Source of the DNA: CAYHWW01 sp964360145
GTDB lineage: Bacteria > Bdellovibrionota > UBA1018 > CAYHWW01
Assembly (NCBI GenBank): GCA_964360145.1
Contig: CAYHWW010000006.1
Span: 1 to 52,814 of the forward strand
DNA: 52,814 bases
Direction of reading: 5' to 3'
Positions 34,294 to 41,960 of this stretch are shown here, one piece after another. The first letter of the stretch is position 1, and every line of letters begins with the position of its first letter. The notes beneath the pieces are model-generated. The model saw only the letters and a list, made by a program, of their open reading frames with translations, ran no database searches and was not told the DNA's origin. A program made the translations under genes and the position numbers.

Positions 34294-36854
34294 AAAATGA
34301 TGATGCCATCGTCATCCGGGGCGCCAAAGAGCATAACCTCAGGAACATCTCCGTTTCCATTCCTCGGGATACCCTCACCGTCATCACGGGCTTGAGCGGA
34401 TCAGGAAAGTCCTCGCTGGCTTTCGATACTATTTTCGCTGAAGGCCAACGACGCTATGTGGAATCCCTTTCCACCTACGCTCGACAGTTCATAGAAACCA
34501 CGGACAAACCGGAGGTTGAGTCCATTGATGGACTCTCTCCCACCATTTCCATCCAGCAAAAGACGACAAGCCATAACCCCCGCTCCACCGTGGGCACCGT
34601 CACCGAGGTCTACGACTTTCTCCGCCTTCTCTACGCCCGCATCGCAAAGGCTCATTGCTCGGAGTGCGGGAAGCCCATCACTTCGCAGACCGCCCAGCAA
34701 ATCGCGGATCAGATTTTTGACTTACCCGACGGATCGCGCCTGAGCATCCTCGCGCCCATGGTGCGGGGACGCAAAGGGGAATACGGCAAGGAACTTGCTG
34801 GATTGCGCCAACGCGGGTTTTCTCGGGTGCGCATCGACGGCGAGGTGCTGGACCTCGCCCACGACGTCTCCCTCGATAAGCAGAAGAAACATCATATCGA
34901 CGTATTCATTGATCGCCTTGTCTTGCGGAAACAAACAGGCAAATCCGACGCGCCGGACCCACTTCGATTCCGCGTCTTGGAAGCGGTTGTGGCGGCGCTG
35001 AAATTGGCCGATGGCTTAGTCAGCACTGAAATCGAAGGTCGCGATGAGCCCCTGCTTTTTTCACAGAAGTACTCTTGCCCTGATTGTGGCATTTCATATC
35101 CAGAGCCTGAGCCCCGCACCTTCTCTTTCAATTCCCCCATGGGGGCGTGCAAAGCCTGTGATGGCATCGGTGCCTTTTATGAAGAGACCATGAGCGCCGG
35201 CGAGGACGGCGCTCAGAGCAGCACCGCGGCAGTAGGCTATTGGAAGCTCTGCACGACCTGCCACGGCACGCGCCTACGCAAAGAGGCCCTCTTTTATAAA
35301 GTGGCGGGGCAGGATATTGCCGCGCTTTCCGCGTTGAACATCTCAGCGTTGGCTGGCTTTTTCACGGGCCTCAAGCTCACGGATCGCGAAGCTCTCATCG
35401 CCGATCGTATTTTGAAGGAAATCAGCGACCGTCTGCACTTTTTACTCGACGTGGGCGTGGGCTACCTCACGCTTGAGCGCCCGACGCAAACGCTCTCTGG
35501 TGGTGAAAGCCAGCGCATTCGCCTCGCCTCCCAACTGGGCTCCGCCCTCACTGGGGTCATCTACGTGCTGGACGAGCCCAGCATCGGGCTCCACCAGCGA
35601 GACAATGATCGACTCATCGAAAGCCTTCAGCGGTTGAAGCGTAACGGCAATACCGTGCTCGTCGTGGAACACGACCGTGACACCATCATGGCCGCCGACC
35701 ACGTCATCGATCTCGGCCCCGGCGCCGGCACCCAGGGGGGGCTCATCGTGGCAGAGGGCACGGTGAGGGATCTCATTGCGGCGAAAGACTCGCTCACCGG
35801 GCAGTATCTGGCGGAAACCCGCGGCATCGCCGTGCCCCGGCAGCGCCGCAAAGCCTCGAAAGATCGCATCAGCATCCGCGGCGCCCACGCCAACAACCTG
35901 AAAAACGTGGATGTCGACATCCCCCTGGGCCTACTCACATGCATCACCGGTGTTTCTGGTTCCGGAAAATCCACCCTCATCATCGATACGCTTTACCCCG
36001 CGTTGATGAAGGAGCTGCACAAGATCAAGACCGGTGATCTCATGGTGACCCGCGTGGATGGCGCAGCGAAGATCGACAAAATCATCGACATTGATCAGTC
36101 CCCCATTGGCCGCACCCCCCGCAGCAACCCCGCCACCTATACTGGTTTATTGGACGGTGTGCGCCAAGTCATGACCCAACTCCCTGAATCACGCATGCGT
36201 GGCTTCAAGCCCGGGCGCTTTTCATTCAATGTGAAGGGTGGGCGCTGCGAGGCTTGCCACGGTGGCGGCATGGTCAAGGTGGAGATGCATTTTCTCGCGG
36301 ACATCTATGTGAAGTGCGAGACCTGTGACGGCAGGCGCTTCAATGATGAGACTCTCTCCATCAAATACCGCGGCAAATCCATCGCGGACCTCTTGGCGAT
36401 GACCATCGACGATGCGCTGCCATTTTTTGAAAATCACCCCAATCTCCATCAGCGCCTCAAGGTGCTTTCTTCCGTGGGCTTGGGCTACATTTCCCTCGGG
36501 CAAAGCTCCACGACACTGTCTGGCGGCGAGGCCCAGCGCATCAAGCTCGCCACCGAGCTCTCCAAGCGTGCCACCGGCAAAACACTCTACATCCTCGATG
36601 AGCCCTCCACGGGGCTCCACTTCGAGGACGTTAAGCGTCTCCTGGAACTCCTCCACCAACTCGTGGATCAGGGCAACACCGTCATCGTCATCGAGCACAA
36701 CCTTGAGATCATCAAGACCGCCGACCACGTCATCGACCTGGGCCCCGAGGCTGGCGCGGAGGGCGGCGCCGTGGTGGCCAGCGGCACCCCTGAGGACGTG
36801 GCGAAAGTGAAGGCCTCGCTTACGGGCCAGTATTTAAAACCTTATTTGAAGTGA
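34290..36854 (+). CDS. uvrA: Excinuclease ABC subunit A, short form without the insertion domain
   Basis: A DNA-damage sensor ATPase of nucleotide excision repair. Tandem ABC modules have Walker A GLSGSGKSS (about residue 34) and GVSGSGKST (about 553), and two LSGGE signatures (about 402 and 744). The UvrB-binding region is present. Zinc-module cysteines are present: CPDC...CKAC, LCTTCHGTR, and the C-terminal CEACHGGG...CETCDG. Length is 854, against about 940 in E. coli. The missing ~90 residues lie between CKACDGIGAFYEE and KLCTTCHGTRLRKE, which is where the UvrA insertion domain normally sits. The frame is intact, so this is a compact variant and not a truncation. Confidence 0.95.
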   Translation: MKNDDAIVIRGAKEHNLRNISVSIPRDTLTVITGLSGSGKSSLAFDTIFAEGQRRYVESLSTYARQFIETTDKPEVESIDGLSPTISIQQKTTSHNPRSTVGTVTEVYDFLRLLYARIAKAHCSECGKPITSQTAQQIADQIFDLPDGSRLSILAPMVRGRKGEYGKELAGLRQRGFSRVRIDGEVLDLAHDVSLDKQKKHHIDVFIDRLVLRKQTGKSDAPDPLRFRVLEAVVAALKLADGLVSTEIEGRDEPLLFSQKYSCPDCGISYPEPEPRTFSFNSPMGACKACDGIGAFYEETMSAGEDGAQSSTAAVGYWKLCTTCHGTRLRKEALFYKVAGQDIAALSALNISALAGFFTGLKLTDREALIADRILKEISDRLHFLLDVGVGYLTLERPTQTLSGGESQRIRLASQLGSALTGVIYVLDEPSIGLHQRDNDRLIESLQRLKRNGNTVLVVEHDRDTIMAADHVIDLGPGAGTQGGLIVAEGTVRDLIAAKDSLTGQYLAETRGIAVPRQRRKASKDRISIRGAHANNLKNVDVDIPLGLLTCITGVSGSGKSTLIIDTLYPALMKELHKIKTGDLMVTRVDGAAKIDKIIDIDQSPIGRTPRSNPATYTGLLDGVRQVMTQLPESRMRGFKPGRFSFNVKGGRCEACHGGGMVKVEMHFLADIYVKCETCDGRRFNDETLSIKYRGKSIADLLAMTIDDALPFFENHPNLHQRLKVLSSVGLGYISLGQSSTTLSGGEAQRIKLATELSKRATGKTLYILDEPSTGLHFEDVKRLLELLHQLVDQGNTVIVIEHNLEIIKTADHVIDLGPEAGAEGGAVVASGTPEDVAKVKASLTGQYLKPYLK

Positions 36855-36857
36855 GTG

Positions 36858-37181
36858 TCAGCGCCGCCAAGAGCCCAAGGACACGGCGCTGCTCAATGCC
36901 TTTTTCACAAATGCGTCTTCAGCGTGCTCTTCCGCAATCAACAAATCGATGCGTCTCTCTCCGATGCGATCTTTGATTGCGCGCAAAATATCGATTTTGC
37001 TGTTGTTCAATTTTTCAGTATTTTCAGTGCTGTCGCAAACCAAGATCAAGTCAATGTCTCCGCCCTTCAGCTCATCATGAAGACGGCTGCCGTAAAGATA
37101 CAGCTCTGCTGTCATCGATGGCACAATGAAACCCCCGATGGCTTCGACGAGATCTTCGGCCATCTTGGGGGACAGCCTCAC
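36858..37181 (-). CDS. mntA: MntA-type minimal nucleotidyltransferase antitoxin
   Basis: A 107-residue protein of the minimal nucleotidyltransferase family. The active-site motif is visible as YGSRLHDELKGGDIDLILV (Gly31-Ser32 ... Asp42-x-Asp44), with a third carboxylate plausible at RRIDLLI. Characterised MntA antitoxins add AMP to a Tyr of their HepT partner and silence it. The ATG at 37181 overlaps the hepT stop by 4 nt. It converges on uvrA, with its stop 3 nt past that of uvrA. Confidence 0.85.
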   Translation of the reverse strand: MRLSPKMAEDLVEAIGGFIVPSMTAELYLYGSRLHDELKGGDIDLILVCDSTENTEKLNNSKIDILRAIKDRIGERRIDLLIAEEHAEDAFVKKALSSAVSLGSWRR

Positions 37182-37603
37182 GGCTTCAGCTTCCCTTCAA
37201 TGCTCAGTAAGATCGGTGCAAGATCACGCATCTGATTCAAGAGCGGCGCGACACCTTTGAGTAAATACTCATGGGCCACTTGATTTCGGATTTCGCGGAT
37301 TTTCATCCAAAGATCCGCGTCATCGATCAAACCGATCTTTTCAGCCTGGTCAACGAAGTCACGCATTTCCCCTCGAAAGGCCGGGTCGCCAAGTAAAACC
37401 CTTGCCCTCATGATTTTAGCGATGAAAATATCGCTCACCCTGGCCCAGCGCGAGGCAAAGCCCTCCCACGACTCAAGATCTTCCGAGCTGAGCGCTGTCA
37501 AGTCCGTGCTCATTTTAAGCACTTTTCCATAGCTGTACTTCAAGTGCTGAAGAGCACCCAGGAGCTCCGCCTTAAATTGGTCGAGAACGAGTTTCTGATC
37601 CAT
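37178..37603 (-). CDS. hepT: HepT-type HEPN toxin
   Basis: A 141-residue all-helical HEPN-family protein. The RNase motif Rx4HxY is present as REIRNQVAHEY (Arg106, His111, Tyr113). In characterised systems the Tyr is the residue modified by MntA. It is followed with a 4-nt overlap by the mntA antitoxin, the common hepT-mntA order. It lies at the edge of an accessory patch between uvrA and the ATP-synthase genes. No promoter is clear upstream. Confidence 0.85.
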   Translation of the reverse strand: MDQKLVLDQFKAELLGALQHLKYSYGKVLKMSTDLTALSSEDLESWEGFASRWARVSDIFIAKIMRARVLLGDPAFRGEMRDFVDQAEKIGLIDDADLWMKIREIRNQVAHEYLLKGVAPLLNQMRDLAPILLSIEGKLKP

Positions 37604-37659
37604 TTGCTCTCAGCCTGTCATATGCGCCGCTTAGGGTAAAAGCATAAAAGCGCAAAGGG

Positions 37660-38261
37660 CTACGGGCAAGTCCTCACGAAGCGAAAGCCGACATCGTCGG
37701 AGCGGTCCCCCGGGGGATCGTGGCGGCGCTGAGCGGAACGCACGTACCTGGCGGAGTTGTTCCAGCCACCGCCACGGATCACGCGGGGGGAACGTGAAGA
37801 GGGATCGTCAGGTGGGAGCGTTGCGGGCGACGTGGGGTATGCACGATAGACGTCGGCGGTCCACTCCCACACATTGCCGTGCATATCATAAAGATGCCAA
37901 GGGTTGTCATGACGGCCCGCAACGGGGGCTGTTCTTTGTTGGATCCCCGATGCGCTCGTAACCGTGTACCGGTCGATGGGTTCGCTGCCAAAACTAAAGG
38001 CTGTGGTGGTCCCTGCCCGGGCGGCGTATTCCCACTCTTCCTCTCGCGGTAATCGATAGGTGCACTGGCTTTGCCGATGGTTGAGGCGACTTATGAACTC
38101 TTGAATATTGTCATAGCTGACGCTCTCCACGGGGTTGTCGGGGCAAAGCGCTGGGATGGTTGTTCCGCCTGCGGCGCGACGCGCGGCACGGAAGGAGTGC
38201 GGGCAGTCTACCTTGCGATTGAAGACTGACGAATTGCTGCCCATGACGTCGAACCACTGGG
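37660..38261 (-). CDS. SUMF1/formylglycine-generating-enzyme-like domain protein, 5' end lost in gap
   Basis: The C-terminal ~200 residues of a SUMF1-fold protein. Recognisable parts are NPVESVSYDNIQEFISRLN, YRLPREEEWEYAARAG, the hallmark LYDMHGNVWEWTAD, SPRVIRGGGWNNSARYVRSA and DDVGFRFVRTCP. The region where true formylglycine-generating enzymes carry their copper-binding catalytic cysteines (just after RGGxW) reads NNSARYV and has none. Sulfatase activation is therefore unlikely; other uses of the fold include regulatory and ligand-binding roles. The 5' end is missing because the reading frame runs into the Ns at 38262. Confidence 0.8.
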
Positions 38262-38361
38262 NNNNNNNNNNNNNNNNNNNNNNNNNNNNNNNNNNNNNNN
38301 NNNNNNNNNNNNNNNNNNNNNNNNNNNNNNNNNNNNNNNNNNNNNNNNNNNNNNNNNNNNN
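38262..38361. other. Assembly gap (100 Ns)
   Basis: Exactly 100 unknown bases, which is the usual placeholder for a gap of unknown length. It interrupts the SUMF1-like gene. The real distance, and even whether the two sides are adjacent, cannot be known from this window. Confidence 0.99.
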
Positions 38362-38497
38362 GGGGCGCTGCCCACTGTGGGCGCCGCGCTGATGCCGCAG
38401 GGGGTGCTGCCCTTGATGGGGCAAATCTACCTCGTGTGTCTGCGCACGGCAGAAAACACCGGTAAAAGCTTAAACATCAATGCCATACGCATGAGAC
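38362..38497. other. Unassigned sequence between the gap and the ATPase operator
   Basis: No gene is recognised. A plus-strand frame open from the gap (ALPTVGAALMPQGVLPLMGQ...) ends at a TGA at 38516-38518. It could be the last ~50 codons of an unknown protein whose start is in the gap, but nothing in it is diagnostic. The minus-strand frame that joins the SUMF1 gene across the Ns is arbitrary. Confidence 0.4.
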
Positions 38498-38530
38498 ATG
38501 AAAATTGTAAGTTATGATTACAATTTTCAT
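38498..38530 (+). promoter_or_regulatory. 13-bp perfect palindrome upstream of the AAA_14 ATPase
   Basis: ATGAAAATTGTAA (38498-38510) and its exact reverse complement (38518-38530) are separated by 7 bp. A second palindrome, ATGATATCAT (38529-38538), follows directly, and the ATPase ATG is at 38545. The AT-rich composition differs from the surrounding sequence. It is placed as an operator, possibly autoregulatory, or as an mRNA hairpin hiding the start, since no ribosome-binding site is visible. No T-run follows, so a terminator is unlikely. Confidence 0.6.
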
Positions 38531-38544
38531 GATATCATTAAACA

Positions 38545-39708
38545 ATGAATCGTTCCGCATACTTAGAACGAATTTCTTCGGCCCTTCGCGTGCACCCTGC
38601 CGTCGCACTTTTGGGTCCGCGGCAATGTGGGAAAACTACCTTGGCGCGGCAATATGCTGAAGAGTCCAAGCGACAAAACATACCATTCACTTTTTTTGAC
38701 CTGGAAGATCCCACTGATTTTGCACGCCTTGAAAACCCCAAGCTCACGCTAGAGCCGTTGCGCGGCTTGGTCGTCATCGACGAGATCCAACGCACGCCTG
38801 AATTGTTCCCGCTGCTGCGCGTACTCCTCGACCGCAATGACCAGCCTGCCCGGTTTTTAATCTTAGGCTCCGCTTCTCGTGATTTGATCCGCCAGTCCTC
38901 AGAATCTCTCGCCGGGCGCATTGAATACTTGGAGCTGACCCCCTTCGTCCTTTCGGAACTGCAAGTCGAAGATTTCACGCCCCATTGGCTGCGGGGCGGG
39001 TTTCCCCGATCTTATCTTGCCACGGACGATGGTAGCAGCCTTACCTGGCGCAAGTCCTATGTCCAAAACTACCTGGAAAGGGACATCCCGCAGCTCGGCA
39101 TTGATATCCCAGCAGAACGCCTGCGGCGTCTGTGGATGATGCTTGCTCATCACCACGGCCAAATCCTGAACGCCTCCGAGCTGGGGCAATCACTGGACCT
39201 CTCCCATAACACCGTCAAGCGCTACATCGACATTCTCTGTGGCACCTTCATGATGCGACGGCTGCCCTCGTGGCAGGAAAATATCAAAAAACGCCAAGTG
39301 AAGGCCCCAAAGATTTTTTTCCGCGATGCAGGAATCCTGCATTTCTTCCTTGGAGTAAACGACACTCCAACTCTCCAGGGCCATCCCAAGCTTGGCGCCT
39401 CCTGGGAAGGGTACGCCATGGAGCAACTCCTTGCCGCGCAGAAAGTCGAACAGGAAGAAGCTTACTTCTGGAGCACTCATGGTGATGCAGAGCTGGACTT
39501 ACTTGTGATGCGTGGTGGAAAACGAGTCGGCTACGAGTTCAAGTATTCTGATGCACCGAAGCTTACAAAATCCATGCATACAGCCATGGCCGATTTAAGT
39601 CTTGATGAGTTGAATGTCGTCTATCCTGGCAAGGCGGACTACCGTCTCCTCGAAAATGTTCATGTTCGGGGGCTTTCAACTTTGTTGAACCAGGAAATAC
39701 AACGATAA
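38545..39708 (+). CDS. AAA_14-family ATPase with C-terminal DUF4143 domain
   Basis: A 387-residue P-loop ATPase. Walker A is GPRQCGKTT (residues 24-32) and Walker B is LVVIDEIQ (about 72-79). A winged-helix-like segment follows (ASELGQSLDLSHNTVKRYID). The C-terminal DUF4143 region holds a PD-(D/E)xK-like trace (AELDLLV...YEFKYS). This family is very common, often in many copies and frequently moved between species; no biological role is firmly established for most members. It is the only plus-strand gene among minus-strand neighbours here and is preceded by a strong palindrome. Confidence 0.9.
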   Translation: MNRSAYLERISSALRVHPAVALLGPRQCGKTTLARQYAEESKRQNIPFTFFDLEDPTDFARLENPKLTLEPLRGLVVIDEIQRTPELFPLLRVLLDRNDQPARFLILGSASRDLIRQSSESLAGRIEYLELTPFVLSELQVEDFTPHWLRGGFPRSYLATDDGSSLTWRKSYVQNYLERDIPQLGIDIPAERLRRLWMMLAHHHGQILNASELGQSLDLSHNTVKRYIDILCGTFMMRRLPSWQENIKKRQVKAPKIFFRDAGILHFFLGVNDTPTLQGHPKLGASWEGYAMEQLLAAQKVEQEEAYFWSTHGDAELDLLVMRGGKRVGYEFKYSDAPKLTKSMHTAMADLSLDELNVVYPGKADYRLLENVHVRGLSTLLNQEIQR

Positions 39709-39745
39709 AACGCAAAACGGCCGCCCCAGTCGCCCAGGACGGCCG
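39704..39745 (-). terminator. Rho-independent terminator of the atp operon
   Basis: On the minus strand, downstream of atpE, a 9-bp stem (39745-39737 pairing with 39726-39718, CGGCCGTCC/GGGCGGCCG, one G-T pair) is followed by TTTTGCGTTTT. It lies in the short convergent gap between atpE and the AAA_14 ATPase, whose stop it overlaps. Confidence 0.8.
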
Positions 39746-39766
39746 CTCTATTCTAGTTGGTTAAGA

Positions 39767-40078
39767 CTAGATCTTGATCTTAACGAAGGTGATCACGAAG
39801 GCATACAGAACGAGGGATTCGATCAGCGCCAAACCGATGATCATGGGCACGAAGATCTTGCCTGAGGCAGAGGGGTTGCGGGCGATGCCTTCGAGGGCAG
39901 CGGCAGCAGCCTTGCCTTGACCGAGAGCGCCACCGAAGGCCGCGATGCCGATGCCGAGGCCGGCAGCGAGGGACGCGTATTGGTCACCGCCGGCGGCATG
40001 GCCGTCTTGGGCGAAAGCGATGCCCGCGAAGAGGAAGGTCACTGATGCGATGAGGACGTTTTTCATGAATGCGTTCAT
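39767..40078 (-). CDS. atpE: ATP synthase Fo subunit c
   Basis: A rotor-ring subunit of 103 residues. Residues 1-23 look like a cleavable signal peptide (ends AFA). The hairpin follows, with the polar loop ARNP (66-69) and the ion-binding Glu87 in helix 2. Gln54 in helix 1 (ALGQGKA), Glu87-Ser88 and Tyr92 (IESLVLY) reproduce most of the sodium-binding pattern Q...ES...Y, though the Thr after Ser is Leu here. AGGAG lies 6 nt before the ATG at 40078. The F1 genes, b and delta are not in this window. Confidence 0.95.
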   Translation of the reverse strand: MNAFMKNVLIASVTFLFAGIAFAQDGHAAGGDQYASLAAGLGIGIAAFGGALGQGKAAAAALEGIARNPSASGKIFVPMIIGLALIESLVLYAFVITFVKIKI

Positions 40079-40142
40079 TTGATTCTCCTGATGATGCTTG
40101 CTGATGGAGTGAATTACCCGTCACGAGCTGTACTACCTTGCG

Positions 40143-40160
40143 GGGGTCGCTATGCGCCCC
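40143..40160 (-). promoter_or_regulatory. Possible mRNA hairpin between atpB and atpE
   Basis: On the minus strand GGGGCGC-ATA-GCG-A-CCCC can form a 7-bp stem with one bulged A, just after the atpB stop and about 65 nt before the atpE start. There is no T-run, so it is not a normal terminator. A hairpin here could help the much higher expression that subunit c needs, but this is only suggested by position. Confidence 0.3.
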
Positions 40161-40166
40161 AATCGC

Positions 40167-40934
40167 TCAATGCTCGTGGGCGGTCGACATGGACACATAG
40201 ACCATCGTGAGCAGGCAAAACACGAAGGCCTGGATGAAGGCTACGAATAGCCCCATGCCGTAAAAAACCACGGGAAGGATGAAGGGCACGAGCCCCTGGA
40301 ACACGTGCAACACGACGTGATCGCCCATGATGTTCCCACGCAAGCGCAGCGCAAGACTAATGGGGCGAAAGAGGTGGGACACTACTTCGATGATGAGCAT
40401 CAATGGCGCGAGGTACCACACGGGACCGAAGAAGTGCTTGATGTAACTGATGCCGTTGGCCTTGAACCCTTGCACGTTATAGAAAATGAAAACAAAGACG
40501 CCAGCAGCCAACGTCGTATTGATGTTATCCGTGGGGGGCAAGAAGCCGGGCACGAGGCCAATGAGGTTGTTGCCGAAGATGAAGAGAAAGAGGGAGGCGA
40601 TGACGGGGAAGTAGACCTTTGCATCATGCTCGCCCATGACGCTAACGACGAAAGCGTAGAGCTTTTCCACAATGATCTCGAAGAAGTTGCGAAAGGTGAC
40701 CCGGCCCTCGGGCACCACGGGGTCAGAGACCGTGCGCAGCTTGAGAGCCGCCGTGGTTCCCAGCACCAGGAGAGCGCCAGCCACAAAGACGGCGGTTACG
40801 ATGTGGCTCGGGGAATGTTCGAGGCCGGGAATCTGGCCAAACCATGTAAATGGGACATGTTCTTCGTGCATGGCACAGCTATAATCCGTGGGTTCCTGTG
40901 TTGCAAGGGCTGGTTCAAGGGCCTTGCTTGCCAT
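40167..40934 (-). CDS. atpB: ATP synthase Fo subunit a
   Basis: The stator subunit forming the ion half-channels, with five to six helices. The essential Arg of helix 4/5 is in PISLALRLRGNIMGDH. The ORF start at 40934 overlaps atpZ by 20 nt. An in-frame ATG at 40871 (MHEEHVPFTWFGQIPG) fits the family N-terminus better and would give 234 residues. Neither has a strong ribosome-binding site, so the start is open. It is followed by atpE after 88 nt. Confidence 0.95.
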   Translation of the reverse strand: MASKALEPALATQEPTDYSCAMHEEHVPFTWFGQIPGLEHSPSHIVTAVFVAGALLVLGTTAALKLRTVSDPVVPEGRVTFRNFFEIIVEKLYAFVVSVMGEHDAKVYFPVIASLFLFIFGNNLIGLVPGFLPPTDNINTTLAAGVFVFIFYNVQGFKANGISYIKHFFGPVWYLAPLMLIIEVVSHLFRPISLALRLRGNIMGDHVVLHVFQGLVPFILPVVFYGMGLFVAFIQAFVFCLLTMVYVSMSTAHEH

Positions 40935-41139
40935 CCATGCGCAGGTAGGTCCGGTAGGCCCGTACCATTCCCAAAGTCATGCCACAAACCCCGAGCACCA
41001 CGAGCGGCAGTGGGGTTTCCCAGCCCAGAAACTTCTGTATGCCGTAACCCAGCCCCATGCCCGCAACGGAGAGGCCGACGATTTCCGTCGAAATAAGCAG
41101 GCCCACCCCCAGCATCCGCATCATATCCTTGTCGAACAT
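40915..41139 (-). CDS. AtpZ/AtpI-like ATP synthase accessory protein
   Basis: A 74-residue protein with two hydrophobic helices (about 9-31 and 44-61) separated by a short loop (GIQKFLGWETPLP) and a basic tail. Size, layout and position directly before atpB match the AtpZ/AtpI-type genes that precede Fo genes and assist c-ring assembly or ion handling. Its ATG overlaps the stop of the upstream lipoprotein gene by 1 nt (TGATG). Confidence 0.75.
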   Translation of the reverse strand: MFDKDMMRMLGVGLLISTEIVGLSVAGMGLGYGIQKFLGWETPLPLVVLGVCGMTLGMVRAYRTYLRMDGKQGP

Positions 41140-41960
41140 CAGCGATTCCTGTGGCTGCGGCGCTCGGAGACCCGCTTGAGCTTCAGCTCAAGAACGCCGC
41201 GCTCGGGGTATTTGTCCTTGATGCTCTCATAGATGCGAAATGCTTCATCGAGTTGTTCAAGCTCCTCATAGCAAACCGCCATGCCAAACTGAGCAAAGAT
41301 GGCGTACTTGCCCTTGGGAAAGCCCACCAAGAGATCCTCAAAAGCATCAATGGCCTGTTCATAGTCTCCCTTGGTGTAGAGGCTGTTGCCAATCTGATAC
41401 AGGCTCTCTTCTTTCAGGGCCGGGTCGGTGCTTTCAGCCACTACCTTGCCAAAGCCCTTGATGGCGTCCTCGAATTTCAACAGGTTGTAGTGGCTTTTCG
41501 CCATGCGAAACTGGAAAAAGCCCTTTTCCTTGGAGTCTGGGTACTTGCCGATGAGGCGGGTGTATTGCTCCACCGCCCCTTTGTAATCTTCAAGCTTGGA
41601 GAATAAAACTTCCCCGATGTTCTTCTCGGATTCATACACGAGACCCGTGTCCTGGGAGAGGAACGTGAACTGACGGAAGCTCTTCACCGCATCGGCGTAG
41701 TCACTGACGTAGAGATACTGGATGGTGGCAATGCGAAAGAGCGCTTGCTGGGCAATCTGGCTCTTGGGGTCGTTTTCCACGACCTTTTTGAATTCCCCAA
41801 GGGCCGCCTGGTATTTCTGATCATTAAACAGACGCTCCGCCAGCACGTAATGGCTGCGGCCGCTCTGGATATTACACCCAGGGGCGGCCGCCAGAACCAG
41901 TATGGCGAAGATTAAAGTCTTAGCCCTGCGGAGGAGCTTCAGACCCATCCCCATCCTCAT
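41139..41960 (-). CDS. BamD-like TPR lipoprotein
   Basis: A 273-residue protein with a lipoprotein-type signal (FAILVLAAAPGC; modified Cys29) followed by five to six TPR-like repeats, such as AERLFNDQKYQAALGEFKKV and YQIGNSLYTKGDYEQAIDAF. The layout is that of outer-membrane assembly lipoproteins BamD/YbgF and related factors, but no signature separates these. The ATG at 41960 lies 41 nt inside the end of gyrA, and an alternative ATG at 41948 also overlaps. It is coupled to atpZ downstream. Confidence 0.8.
   Translation of the reverse strand: MRMGMGLKLLRRAKTLIFAILVLAAAPGCNIQSGRSHYVLAERLFNDQKYQAALGEFKKVVENDPKSQIAQQALFRIATIQYLYVSDYADAVKSFRQFTFLSQDTGLVYESEKNIGEVLFSKLEDYKGAVEQYTRLIGKYPDSKEKGFFQFRMAKSHYNLLKFEDAIKGFGKVVAESTDPALKEESLYQIGNSLYTKGDYEQAIDAFEDLLVGFPKGKYAIFAQFGMAVCYEELEQLDEAFRIYESIKDKYPERGVLELKLKRVSERRSHRNR

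Noticed and set aside
36859..36891. 8-bp inverted repeat CAGCGCCG/CGGCGCTG between uvrA and mntA
   Set aside because: It has a long loop and no T-run, and lies inside the mntA 3' coding end, so it is too weak to call a terminator.
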